Shown here one piece after another: positions 10,971-21,451 of a stretch of DNA of 64,000 bases. A program made the position numbers and the translations under genes. Each line of letters starts with the position of its first letter. Positions within the stretch are counted from its first letter, which is position 1. The notes under the pieces are model-generated. The model made no database searches. It was not told where the DNA came from and saw only the letters and a list, made by a program, of their open reading frames with translations. The stretch is from Tethya wilhelma (lineage: Eukaryota > Porifera > Demospongiae > Tethyida > Tethyidae), in assembly GCA_964030475.1 (NCBI GenBank), contig CAXIPT010000002.1:12130426-12194425 (forward strand), given 5' to 3'.

Positions 10971-12447
10971 AATGTATATATAGCTCAATGGACTATGAAG
11001 AATTTATTATTATACTGTTGTTGTTTTTTTAGCAAAACCGAAGGAGGAGTGCAGAAGCCACTCATCATTGGCAATGGAAATGTGTTTGAAGTTGGAGCAC
11101 GTATCCTTACAGTGGTTAGCTTCGTATCCACACCGCTCTGTCTCTTTTTTAGCATCAAGCACTAAAAAGAGGGAGTGGTTTGGGTTTGTGGCTAAGCAGT
11201 GGTAGTGTCGTGGCTAGAGTTGCATGAGAAGAGGAGGAACTTGCTATCAGAGGAGGTACGACACACGAGTGTCAATTAGCGCATTCCAATCACGTGACCA
11301 CTATAGTTTGTTATTGGATTTGGTCATGTGCACCTACGATGCTGAGTCAGCAAAAGCATTGAATTGACACTCGTGTGTCGTACCTCCTCTGGTGTGCTAT
11401 ATAGCTCTTTATGCTCCTTAACGCAAGGGGTATCCTCATTAGGTTGTGAAAGTAGAGCAATAGGAGATGGCAATACTCTTGAAGCTAAAAGTATGTTGTG
11501 TAGTTTGTATTGTTCTAAATAATGCACAATAATAGAAAGTTTTGTTTTGTTTCTTTTTTTTTCTGGATGTGATCCTGGGTCCAAATCCAAACTTGCTAGC
11601 ACTTCTAGAAGCAAGAAAGACAGCATAAATAAGTCATACCAGCTAGATAAATCAGGGAAGTTCCAAAATGTTAAGGTTGACCCCATGTAACTTGATGAAG
11701 CACTTTGTAAGCTGTTAGAAAATCAGGAATTCATTTTGCCTAACCCTGTCAAAATGATCCCTGTATATAGTGCTACAAAGAACTAGTATTTCTTATTATT
11801 ACTGTCTAAAATGTGTTTTGGGCAGGTATTTTTTGTATCTTGTGTTGATTGATTTGTTGGTCTCTCTTGGCTCGGCCAGGTTGTGTGGGACCTAACACTA
11901 GTGTCAGTGAGAGATGTGTCATTGGTGCAGCTTGCGAGGTGAATTCCATGGAAACCTTGCCACCAGACACTATCATTTACGGCTCTGATTGCAGGAGATA
12001 TACAAAGAAAACAACATTGCAGGTATTGTATATACTACACACATGAACTTATAGTACACTTTCAATAAGAGATTTATTCTTGATGCAATAATCATAGCTA
12101 GCTGCTTGGCTTGCTTATTAGTCTTTTGCTCCTGAGTCGGTCACAAATACTGCGGTGTTGGTATCGACTTACCATTGTTTCACTATTTGGCTAGAGAGTT
12201 CATTTCAGGCTAGACTCTACTCTTATCAGATTCTATACCACAAAATTGTGATAAACTCTGGGTACTATAATTATCAGACCATTCTTCTAGACTATTATTT
12301 TTGTCTAGACCATGATAAGGTTCTATAGGTCCAAAGTAGGCCACACATCCTTTCTGTTCAATTATTCAGACCACTAACCAGCAGCAGTTGGAATACCTGA
12401 TAAAAGTACTTCCGAATTATCATCACCTAACCAAATCAAACTGCTAG
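10438..12447 (+). CDS. DCTN6: Dynactin subunit 6 (p27)
   Basis: A left-handed beta-helix subunit of the pointed-end complex of dynactin, the dynein cofactor. Exons: 10438-10491 ([17 protein letters not shown]), 10728-10833 ([16 protein letters not shown]), 11033-11100 ([14 protein letters not shown]), one short exon near 11153-11175 (QALK), a 27-nt microexon 11464-11490 (DGNTLEAK), 11880-12022 ([10 protein letters not shown]) and 12370-12447 ([16 protein letters not shown], stop TAG). Together they follow human DCTN6 block by block. A candidate first exon at 10320-10351 (MSFKSQAK) does not splice in frame by simple GT-AG rules. The phase around the 11153 exon also needs cDNA support. The hexapeptide-type turns (VIGA, IIGD, IIGN) are clear. 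Confidence 0.88.
11248..11391. repeat. Foldback element in dynactin 6 intron
   Basis: The left arm begins CAGAGGAGGTACGACACACG and the right arm ends with its reverse complement, CGTGTGTCGTACCTCCTCTG. Each arm is about 30 bases, flanking a loop of about 85 bases. Non-coding. It sits just upstream of the 27-nt microexon. Confidence 0.85.
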
Positions 12448-12948
12448 TGACCCTGACCTTGGTGCTTTCTCAAATTGAAGTTGGTCTCCACTAGCTGTAT
12501 CGTTTATGTTTTGTGCAAATTATTTGTTGTTGTTGGTATTTTGAAAATTGTGTTTTATACAATGTGGTACTTCTTATTGCAATGTCTTGTAATTTGTCAT
12601 CTCTTTGTCCTCTGCTCCTCTAACTCTCTAATGCTAGTCCAAATTGCATGCTTCTCAGCTATATTGGTGGTTGTAAGTTAACGACCATTACCAGTAATAT
12701 GAGCCATCGGTATGTACACACAGCTGCACTGCCATCTAGGATACAATGTATAACCATAATACAACTGACTACAGACACCATAACAAAAATTAATGATAGG
12801 TATATAAAGATTTGATGATCAGCAAGATGATGAATAAAACCATGGATATGATGAAACCTGTTACCAAGAGCGTATAAGGACACTATCGATATATATGAAA
12901 CACAACACAGTCCTGCTTGATTGTTTTGAAGCATAATATTATGTACAA
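12448..12948. other. Intergenic between convergent genes
   Basis: The 3' flanks of dynactin 6 (plus) and the C11orf68-like gene (minus) face each other here. The sequence probably holds both 3' UTRs. No coding feature can be supported. Confidence 0.6.
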
Positions 12949-13516
12949 TTATTGTTTTTCAAATGAAGGATCGCCATTATTCCAATATATAGTCTTACTC
13001 GTCACTTTCTTGTCGCCCTTGTGAGCATAGAGTCCAGTGAGAGTAGCCTCCTCAGTCTTGTAGCGAATAGTTTGCCTTACTTTGTGTATGAGCAACAGAC
13101 CCACTTCATCCATACCTTCTCTCGTCGTAAAGACCATGAATACTCCTTGAGAGGACTTTGGTTTGGCTGGGTCTTGGCGACCAGTTGAACACTTTGCTCC
13201 AGTGCAACCATCGCCAAATTCTCCTGCTTCAACTGCTTGGCGAATTTCATGCCAAGCCTTGTCCAATACGGTTAAAGGTTTGAAGACAAGCCATTTGCCG
13301 TAGGTGACTGAATTTGGGGAAATGTAAGGAGGTTCGCAAAATACCCAAAAGGCCTCTGTCACACTAGTGGGGTTTACATGATGTTGGTGGGTGTAAGTGG
13401 TGCCGACCTGCTGTGCACATGGAGAGCAGACAATTTGTGGCATGTAGCATTTATGATGTCATTGTGGTGCTGTTCAATAGATTTTTTACCTCTGGATTCC
13501 AATCCTTGCTTGCCAT
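12949..13516 (-). CDS. C11orf68/Bles03-like protein (DUF1917 type)
   Basis: A short first exon, 13516-13490 (MASKDWNPE, donor GTAAAA), is followed by a second exon that ends at a stop at 12949. The exact acceptor near 13410-13460 is uncertain. If the long frame starts on its own ATG at 13443 it gives 164 residues. Recognisable blocks are YGKWLVFKP, LDKAWHEIRQAV, FMVFTTR and LRYKT-like IRYKTEEATLTGLYAHKGDK. These match the Bles03/C11orf68 family, which has an eIF4E-like fold and an unclear molecular role. The assignment rests on remembered motifs. The frame upstream of the ATG stays open back to about 13620, so a longer product is possible. Confidence 0.65.
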
Positions 13517-14783
13517 TTTATGTGAATTGACCTCCAACTCTGCCTCCAACTCGTGCAGAAGATCCAGCCTTTCTGCCTTTGTCAGAAATTTGGGAAAAGA
13601 TCGACGTGTGTAGACCGTTGGTTAATTAACCGGTTGCAGCGCTGTCTGAGCATGCGCAGTAATGCTAAACTTGCGCGGGTCAGGCATGTTCTTCTTTGTC
13701 CATGCCCAGCTGATGGGGAAAGAAGCTGTGGGAGATTTAGATAGCCACTACTTTATAAAAAGGAAACATATACAAGTTCAACTGTACAAATCCGTTACTC
13801 AAGTCCGTCACTCCTACCATAGATAGATGCTCCTACCCTGACATGACATAGATTCTGCATGGCTTTTCTAGGTAAAGGTCGATGCAGTTGTAACTTTCAG
13901 AGAAGAGTCACTTATGAAGTCAGCGTGGTTTCTCTTCTCATTTGACTTCATTGCAGTAAGTTAGACTTATGTAAGCTTGTATCTTAGGCAATTTGTCTAA
14001 TTATGTTTTGTATCGCATACTCACATACTGTGTACTCAGATGGTCAAAAGAGACTGCCAGACGTCACCTGAAACTGACTTTTGTTTTGTGCTTCAAACTG
14101 CTATAATATTATGGTGCTGGTGCTCAGTCTGCTAGGTGTTCACAATCACCACTTCTAAAGAAAATTGGTAAGCATTATAACTCTACACATGTACCGATTT
14201 TCCCTCAGTATACTCATCAATTTTGTGTAACGAGGTAGTGCAATACTTCTCTAATTTTTGTGTAATGGGGTAGTGGAATCAAACGCTTATTCTAATGGAA
14301 ACTAATTGCTGATATACTTGCAATCAATCAGTATGTGTATAAGAAAGACAGAATCTTTCATAAGTGAGTTCTGGTTGGATGTTAGTCATTATTACTTTTA
14401 TTCTTGTTCACCAAACCAGTATGCAGTTCAGTTGAATATGACAAACTGGCAGAATTAAAGTTTGTTATATTCAATCTGCATACTGGATTGGTGAACAAGA
14501 ATAAAATTAATAAAAGACAGAATCTGCCTATGATAATGTACTCCTATTGAGGCTGGTTCCACCATAATTGACCCTATACATTGTAGCTAACAGACACAAT
14601 AATTATTAAATAGTGATCAATAAAGCACACTGAAATCCATGACCAGACATTCACACAATGTTATTAGCCTACTAGTAACACAGAGTATTACATGTAACCT
14701 GCATACGGGAGTTCTATATGAACAAGTGATCAACTACATACAACTATCTAATATCTATAATGCCTATAGCTGTATTGAGTTCT
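13517..14783. other. Intergenic with a foldback element
   Basis: No gene recognised. A palindromic element occupies 14397-14507: the left end TTTATTCTTGTTCACC pairs with the right end GGTGAACAAGAATAAA, and the arms extend inward over about 45 bases with few mismatches. Confidence 0.65.
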
Positions 14784-16455
14784 CTATTGCATGTCAATTA
14801 CAGTATCACTTGGCTCAGACAGAGTGCTCAACTTCTGCTCTTGTAGTTGAGCCTCAGAGCATCTTGGATTCTTATTGCTTGCCTCATTCGTCTTCACTAG
14901 GATTACACTGCTTCTCTTCCTCATTGTAGAATACCTTCCATTAGTTGATCCGGTCCTTGACCGACGTTTCAGTGTACTTATTGAGATTTTGGGTTGGAGT
15001 GCACTCTTTCTCATGCGGGATTTGATGGTGATGTTCTCATTGGAGTAGCTTTGGATGGCTGGTGTTGGCAGGTCAATGGAATCATAATTGCCAATGTCTT
15101 CTTCGATCCACACTGTCGTTCTTTCCTTGCCCTTTATATAAAGTACAATACATGGTTATAGTAACTAACAAAGTTTAATATTTTCTAGCTGTATACGATT
15201 TACTTTGTGTTCCATCTTTCCTTTCAAGGTGATTTTGAAGCCAGCATGCTTGGCAAGGTGCTTCCCAACCTTACTACTTCCATGAATTTTTCCATCTACG
15301 TTATATGTGTATGCAGACGTATACCCAAGGCAATTATTGTATAAAAGAGATATTGTCATTGTAGAATATGTGTGCGATGCCATACCTTCACTGGAAAGCA
15401 TTAGCTGTGTAGCAACATCAATAGTCTTCCCAGTTGTAATCAATTGTGGTACAGGATCAGCAATGACTCCACACACAATATTGCCTACATGACACATGGT
15501 ATGTATCATAGCTGGTTAGATATTCAACAAAGTACATAGCACTTTATACACTGTACCATAGTGAATTCCGATTCGAACAATAGGGTGAGTGTTTGGAAAG
15601 TCTGCAAAGAATATGCCACTGAAATTGTCTAGAATAGTGATAGCAGCATTGGTGGCATCCAGCACTGAGTCTGTATATCCATCTTGTGTTGGTTCTGTAG
15701 CAAGGATCCCTGCATTATCTTACCCTAAATTTGTCTTTTCCCCTTCTATACCATGCAATCAAACAGTGTACACAGAGTGTGAGGAGAGTCCTTGTCAAAA
15801 TGGTGGTACCTGTTCGCAGCATGTGATCAGTTACTTTTGTGAGTGTCCACCAACCCACAATGGATCACTTGTGAAACAGGTATATAATATAGAATCTGCA
15901 TGATTGTGATGTCGCTGGCGGCAACGCCANTGTAGTTAGCTAATAATTTGTAAGGGGTCTACTTACTTTCAGTGATGGAGAGAGGAGATTTGTCTTGAGT
16001 AAGACAAGGGGTTAGAGACTTTGTCTCCGCAGAGGTGATCATTAAGCGACCAAGAGCCAGCATGCGGCAATTACAAGAGTCATAGCAGTCTGAATAAAAC
16101 ATAGTAACAGCCAATAGAATGATAGAGGATACAAAATATTTGTTGAAAACAATAAATTATTCATTTCATCAACTTGTCACTCACCTACACTTGTACCACC
16201 ATCCACACAGGACTCAAAGCAAATTGAGTTCAAACCATTCAGTGGTACATGATGACTCTGGCTGCTTGGCTAAATAAATGAGGAGAAAAAACATCAATTT
16301 TGGCTTTAAAAAAGTAAAAGTAATCTTACCATGAATATTGCCCATCTACCGAAGAGCAATTCGGTCAGAAAGCTTCGCGCACTTCTCAGAAGTGGGCAGG
16401 GACGTGAGTATCGCACATTGACAACACGCACTAATTTTGTTAGGATGATACCCAT
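14784..16455 (-). CDS. Protein with a degenerate class III nucleotide cyclase domain
   Basis: Six exons: 16455-16330, 16269-16195, 16089-15967, 15709-15557, 15484-15204 and 15129-14784 (stop). All splice with matching phases, including across the single N at 15930. The start is Arg-rich and uncharged by acids for its first 30 residues (MGIILTKLVRVVNVRYSRP), so a targeting peptide is possible. The C-terminal half shows VRIGIHYGNIVCGVI, the usual VRIGIHSGxVVAGVVG block of adenylyl/guanylyl cyclases, then TIDVATQLM where active enzymes have xVNxASRM, then ITLKGKMEHKGKERTTVW, matching the terminal xVKGKGxxxTYxL block. The Asn and Arg that stabilise the transition state are replaced by Asp and Gln. 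The metal-binding first half (FADIVGF-like) was not found. It is therefore probably catalytically weak, inactive or incompletely assembled. It ends with a basic tail rich in Ser and Arg. Confidence 0.65.
15763..15880 (+). pseudogene. Lone EGF-like exon on the opposite strand
   Basis: A plus-strand fragment reads ECEESPCQNGGTC, then YFCECPPTHNG, followed by CAG|GTATAT. This is the start of an EGF module with five of the six cysteines. It lies in an intron of the minus-strand cyclase-like gene, 50-160 bases from the single N at 15930. No neighbouring EGF exon is visible. It may be an exon fragment brought in by a chimeric contig end, or a relic. Confidence 0.55.
15930..15930. other. Single-N assembly join
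   Basis: An isolated N inside a cyclase-gene intron. Exon phases on both sides agree, so the join is plausible here, though the EGF fragment to its left is out of place. Confidence 0.8.
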
Positions 16456-17052
16456 AGTTGGTTTGAGAACTTAGTAGTCAACAAGAATCAGAAGAGCAGT
16501 AAAAGAACACTTTTGGTTCACAGATCTAAAGAAGATTATGAGAAATAGCGGTTTAGACGCTCTGTCATAGCAACTGACATTCGTTGCTCGGATACGAGTA
16601 AACAATAATGATCGTGTGCGCGATCACGTACGTGCACGTGTGTGATCAGCGCAGCGGTACACTAGCTATAAGCTGCTTACGATTTTTAGCAGCAGTGAAA
16701 AATGAAAACTAAGTATCCTCTTTCAAAGATTTAGAGCCCTCTTGAAGGCTTTATGGTGAATATCGTTATCGGGATATCGAGCGCGATCGGCACAAATAAG
16801 TAAGTGTGATGACCATTACCCATCTCATATGCCCATTCTATGATCTATATGCCTTGGTATTGTACAGAATTGACTTCAATATCATAATTTTCAAGAGTGC
16901 TCATTCACAGGAAATCTTGGGTATAGTCTAACAAACACAACAATAATAGTATAATAGGCAAACTCTATTCATAAATCACAGGAAAAAAACTTATATACAT
17001 TGGTACCATGTCTACATGTGACTACATACGTGCAAAGTTTTAAAAAGAATTC
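16456..17052. other. Intergenic
   Basis: The 5' flank of the cyclase-like gene and 3' flank of GPCR 1. A CpG-containing stretch near 16590-16660 (GCGCGATCACGTACGTGCACGTG) with E-box-like CACGTG is the only promoter-like feature seen. Confidence 0.45.
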
Positions 17053-18909
17053 CTACACCTTTTCTTGCAATCTATCTTGATCATTAGACTTGTCTGGAAT
17101 ACAGTCATTGCTAACATTACCAACCAATGTCTCCTCACCAGTTCCTCTCTCTGACAGTTCAATTCCTTCAATCTGTCCTCCTCCCAGACTACTCCGCATT
17201 TCAGCATCACTGGAATGGTCATCGTCTTCATCATTATTATCAGATCGACTGTCGTCTATTTCTTTCCCACTATCTTCTCCATATTCTCCATCTTGTTCAT
17301 CTTTTCTTCCATTTTCTTCATCATTGTTATTTCCATTTTCTTCATCATTTTCTTCCTCATTTTCTTCATCATCTTCTTCTTCTTCTTCTTCCAGGATGGC
17401 CACAGAAGGTGGTGGAGAGAAGTTTCGCCGTTTCATCCCACCACTCTTTTTCAAGATAGAGCTACCACTGTTTAGAGCAAATCTTGTCGTCGGTGTTTCA
17501 GGAACAGGTGTACCTGGGTCGGCATTATCATCCTCACTGACTTCATTGAAGGTCACACTTCGTCCAAGCTTCCCCAACTTGGAACGTTTGTCTTGAATAA
17601 GTTCATCATCACTTTCTAGAACAGTATCATCCAAAGCAGAAGAATTGATAACTACTGAAGTTTGAGTAATAGTAGACGCGTTCAAATCTTTGTTTCTCTT
17701 TGCATTTCTAAGTGCTTCATCCTCCTCATCATCCAATGCTCGATTTGCCTCATCCAAAGCTGTAGAACCGAAGAATGATTGTGTCGTCTTACGAACAAAG
17801 AAGGTGCTAGCTCGTCTCACACCTTTATGTGCCCTCTTAATTTGATAGCGGAGGTCCTTTACAAAGAATGATTCCAGGATGGGATGAAACACGGGAGTGG
17901 TGAGGAATGCTATGTGTCCAAAGATGTAAAGCTCGTCGGGAAATTTTTCGGCAGGAATCGCAAATATCAAGAAAACTACAATGATCGTTGGTGTCCACGA
18001 GATTATGTTGGAAATAAATAGAGCACCAAACACTCGAACAAGTTGTTGCTGTTGTTGTTGATGCTTCTTTTCATCTTTTGACTGTCCTTCTTCTCCTTTC
18101 CTTCTAAAGGTTGATCGGCGACGAAGATTTCTCCTCAGGAACTTGCTAACAAGCCGATAGGTGAAGACGTTAGTGAAGCCAAGGATGACAACAGGAATGA
18201 GTGCTACAATTGCAATAAACGCCACATAGATGAAATTATTTAACCCAGTGCGTGGATTGACACCAGTAAACCTCGGTAAACATGATCCGAAGCGAATATT
18301 GAACTCGTTCTGCCCAACACCTACAACAGGAAGGATACCGAGAATGAAACACCATACCCAAAGTGCTGATACAATGATGAGAGCTTTCCATCTGTTCATC
18401 AGCTGCTTGTATCTTAATGGTGCGGATAGCAAGATCAGTCGATCGATAGAAAGTGCTGTTAAGAAATGTAATGAACACATTATTAACAGCATGAGGAAAA
18501 AACCAGCAGCATCGCAGAATCTACATCGCACAATGTCGTTACTGCCGAATACAAACTCCTGAGCAATCTCAGTGACTGTACTGTACACCAGGACAGTGAT
18601 GGTCAGTAGGAAGTCCACAAGAGCAAGGTTAAACAAGAAGATGTTTCCAGGCTCTTTCAGAAGTTGTCTTTTGACGATGTATGTGACAATGATGAAGAGA
18701 TTCCAGAAGAAAGCAATGACAAAGAAAATGGAATAGACTGTAGCAACTATTGGTGTTCCATAAAGAAGATCAGGCAGAATCTGCCAGTGAGATGGAACCG
18801 ACACATTAGTAGAACTGAGGTTACTACTAAGACAATTGAAACTCTCTTCTTCAGTCAGATTGCCCATCATCTCACTACCTCCACTCGTGATCAGCCCACT
18901 GCCAGACAT
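17053..18909 (-). CDS. Rhodopsin-class GPCR 1 with long acidic tail
   Basis: An intronless frame of 618 residues. The N-terminus carries N-glycosylation sites (NLT 17, NLS 30, NVS 35) and no signal peptide. Helices lie at about 53-80, 90-112, 130-155, 173-195, 224-250, 290-318 and 328-350. Class A marks are WNLFIIVTY (TM1 Asn), NLALVDF (TM2 Asp), LSIDRL (DRY variant) and an ECL2 Cys. TM7 has HPILESFF in place of NPxxY. Loop 3 is basic (RRNLRRRSTFRRK) with a Gln run. The 260-residue tail contains RSVTF (450-454) and SILKK (484-488), which match the RVxF and SILK protein phosphatase 1 docking motifs, then a Glu/Asp/Asn-rich tract (507-560). The ligand is unknown. A sponge-specific class A expansion is likely. 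Confidence 0.9.
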   Translation of the reverse strand: MSGSGLITSGGSEMMGNLTEEESFNCLSSNLSSTNVSVPSHWQILPDLLYGTPIVATVYSIFFVIAFFWNLFIIVTYIVKRQLLKEPGNIFLFNLALVDFLLTITVLVYSTVTEIAQEFVFGSNDIVRCRFCDAAGFFLMLLIMCSLHFLTALSIDRLILLSAPLRYKQLMNRWKALIIVSALWVWCFILGILPVVGVGQNEFNIRFGSCLPRFTGVNPRTGLNNFIYVAFIAIVALIPVVILGFTNVFTYRLVSKFLRRNLRRRSTFRRKGEEGQSKDEKKHQQQQQQLVRVFGALFISNIISWTPTIIVVFLIFAIPAEKFPDELYIFGHIAFLTTPVFHPILESFFVKDLRYQIKRAHKGVRRASTFFVRKTTQSFFGSTALDEANRALDDEEDEALRNAKRNKDLNASTITQTSVVINSSALDDTVLESDDELIQDKRSKLGKLGRSVTFNEVSEDDNADPGTPVPETPTTRFALNSGSSILKKSGGMKRRNFSPPPSVAILEEEEEEDDEENEEENDEENGNNNDEENGRKDEQDGEYGEDSGKEIDDSRSDNNDEDDDHSSDAEMRSSLGGGQIEGIELSERGTGEETLVGNVSNDCIPDKSNDQDRLQEKV

Positions 18910-20030
18910 ATCTGTATGCCTACATAAAGATTTGACATTTTACTCAAAAATTATTGACATACCATAAAGGTTAACTTGATATGTGCCTATAAATCTTCTC
19001 ATAAGTATGTTCAACTATAGCTATACTTTGGGTATAATAAACAAGTACAATCAATCACTACAATGGCTGATTAAAATTTACCTTTGTTTTAATAAACAGA
19101 TCTTTTCTTTTTCAACTGTAACAGAATCTGATGTTCAAAGTATGCCCCACCTATAAAACTTGCTGTTTTTCTATTCAACAATTATACAGTGATTGATTTC
19201 ACCATGGTTTCACAGAAACCCTTCAGACATGAATATTACACAGGAAGTCCACCACAATGTGGATTCAGTTGGTTTCTGTTTGTATTTGAGTGGGCGGTTG
19301 TATACATGCATGACATTGTATAAAATTCAACATGCATGATTGTATGTGACAATACAGATGTGGTATGATAGTGAATGGTGATAGTTATAACTAAATTTTG
19401 CCCAACATTTGTATTGTGGTGAACATACGGTATTAATATACGCATTCCATCTATATAGCCACATGTCACAAACTATGCAACGTTCACATTATGTACAATG
19501 TCATGTGGTAATCACATGTACACTAGCTTGCATAACTTTAATATTGTAGCAAATTAAGTTCAATTCTTATGCTTATTTATATAGATAATATTATTTGTTA
19601 TAATTATAATCATTACAAACTTAACTTTATAGCTAAAAAGTGACCATTATAAGTCAGTTAGACTCACATAAAATTAATTCACACAAAAATAAAATTTTAA
19701 GTTTAATGATTAGTGTGTGGTGTAAATATAGATTTAATAATAAAGTGTATATAGCTTGTGCATGCCATTAAAAATTCTGATAATAGTGGTGTGGGCATTA
19801 ATATAATACTTTAACTATAATAACCCTTAAAAATGCACAAGTGATCGTTGAGATGTGTACATGCATATCATAAAAATAAACAGCAGCAGCACCAAAACAC
19901 ACACGTGTACTTACACACACAAAATACTACATCTCTTGTGCCTCACCAAGCCAACATACTAATGCACACAGTAACTTCAAAAACGAACAAAAAAAGCAAC
20001 GAAAAAAAACACACTTCAAAAAAATACTCT
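18910..20030. other. Intergenic between the two GPCRs
   Basis: AT-rich, with no coding frame supported. It should contain the promoter of GPCR 1 and the 3' UTR of GPCR 2. Confidence 0.6.
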
Positions 20031-21450
20031 CTACACAAAACTGACTTCGCCATCAGCTGTTCCATTCACTAAAGTCTCTTCTCTTCTCTCCTTCTCTTCC
20101 TGCTGTCCCGCCTCAACCTCATTCTCTTCTTCCTCTTCTTCCTCCACTATGGCAACGTTGGGAGGGGGCGATCTGTTCTGTCGATTGTACTGACCACCCT
20201 TCTTCAAAATGGATCCACTCGTCCGACCGTTAGCTTGAGGAACGATGGCATTCGTACCTAATTCACCGTCGTCTTCTGCAACAAACGTCACGCTACGTCC
20301 TGCCTTTTCCAGACTCACTCTCTCACTGCCTCCCACCTGAGGCTCTCCGTTCTCTGGCTTTCCGTTCTCTGGCTCATCATTTGGCTCAGGGGAAATCTTG
20401 TGAGCACGGACGGAGTAAGGAGAGTCCATAAACGATGTCTCGGTCATTACAGATTCATTGAGGTGTTTGTTCTTCTTCGCCTTTTTCAATTCCTCTTCTT
20501 CTGCGTCCATGGCTCTGTTTGCCTCGTCCAGAGCTGAAGAACCAAAGATAGTTTTCGTCGTCTGGCGAACAAAGTAGGTGCTAGCTCGTCTCACACCTTT
20601 ACGTGCCCGTCTGATCTGGTAGCGGAGGTCCTTTACGAAGAATGATTCCAGGATGGGGTGAAACACGGGAGAGGTGAGGAATGCTATGTGACCAAAGATG
20701 TACATCTCGTTGGGAAATTTTTCAGCAGGAATGGCGAAAATCAGGAGTACAACAATGATTGTTGGTGTCCACGAGACTATGTTGGCGATGAACAGAGCTC
20801 CAAACACTCGAACAAGTTGCTGCTGTTGTTTATGGTGTTTCTTTTCATCATCAGACTGTTCATGATCTCCTTTTCTCCTGAAGGTTGATCGACGTCGAAG
20901 ATTCCTCCTCAGGAACCTGCTAACAAGCCGGTAAGTGAAGATGTTAGTGAAGCCAAGGATGACAACAGGAATAAGTGCTTCTATTGCAACAAAAGCAACA
21001 TAGATGAAGTTGTTTAACCCAGTGCGTGGATTGATACCAGTAAACCTCGGCAAACACGATCCGAAACGAATATTGAACTCGTTCTGCCCAACACCTACAA
21101 CAGGAAGGATACCGAGAACGAAACACCATAGCCAGCATATCACTACAATGACAACGGCTTTCCATCTGTTCATGATCCGTTTGTATCGCAAGGGACGGGC
21201 AAGCAAGATAAACCGGTCAATCGAGAGTGCCGTTAAGATGTGCAGCGAACACATGATCAACAGCATGAGGAAAAAACCAGCAGCATCGCAGAATCTACAT
21301 CGCACAATGTCGTTACTGCCGAATACAAACTCCTGAGCAATCTCAGTGACTGTACTGTACACCAGGACAGTGATGGTCAGTAGGAAGTCCACAAGAGCAA
21401 GGTTAAACAAGAAGATGTTTCCAGGCTCTTTCAGAAGTTGTCTTTTGACG
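20031..21450 (-). CDS. Rhodopsin-class GPCR 2, N-terminus cut at an assembly join
   Basis: A tandem paralogue of GPCR 1, near-identical from KRQLLKEPGNIFLFNLALVD through TM7 (FHPILESFFVKDLRYQI). The frame is open up to the single N at 21451, so TM1 and the N-terminus are missing. It has DRF instead of DRL and keeps HPILESFF in TM7. The tail is shorter and has diverged except for GRSVTF, SGSILKK and SPPPNVAIVEEEEEE, the same three blocks kept in GPCR 1. Tail divergence around conserved docking motifs suggests selection on those motifs. Confidence 0.88.
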
Positions 21451-21451
21451 N
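21451..21451. other. Single-N assembly join
   Basis: The join cuts GPCR 2 in TM1/TM2. The sequence to the right (21452-21510) repeats the left flank of the N at 6878, so this contig was placed wrongly. Confidence 0.85.

Noticed and set aside
12659..12934. 91-residue minus-strand frame downstream of the C11orf68-like gene
   Set aside because: Low-complexity hydrophobic translation of probable 3' UTR, with no homologous motif.
17090..17596. Plus-strand 168-residue frame opposite the GPCR 1 tail
   Set aside because: Its Ser/Pro/Leu-rich content is the complement of the acidic GPCR tail. There is no start context or domain.
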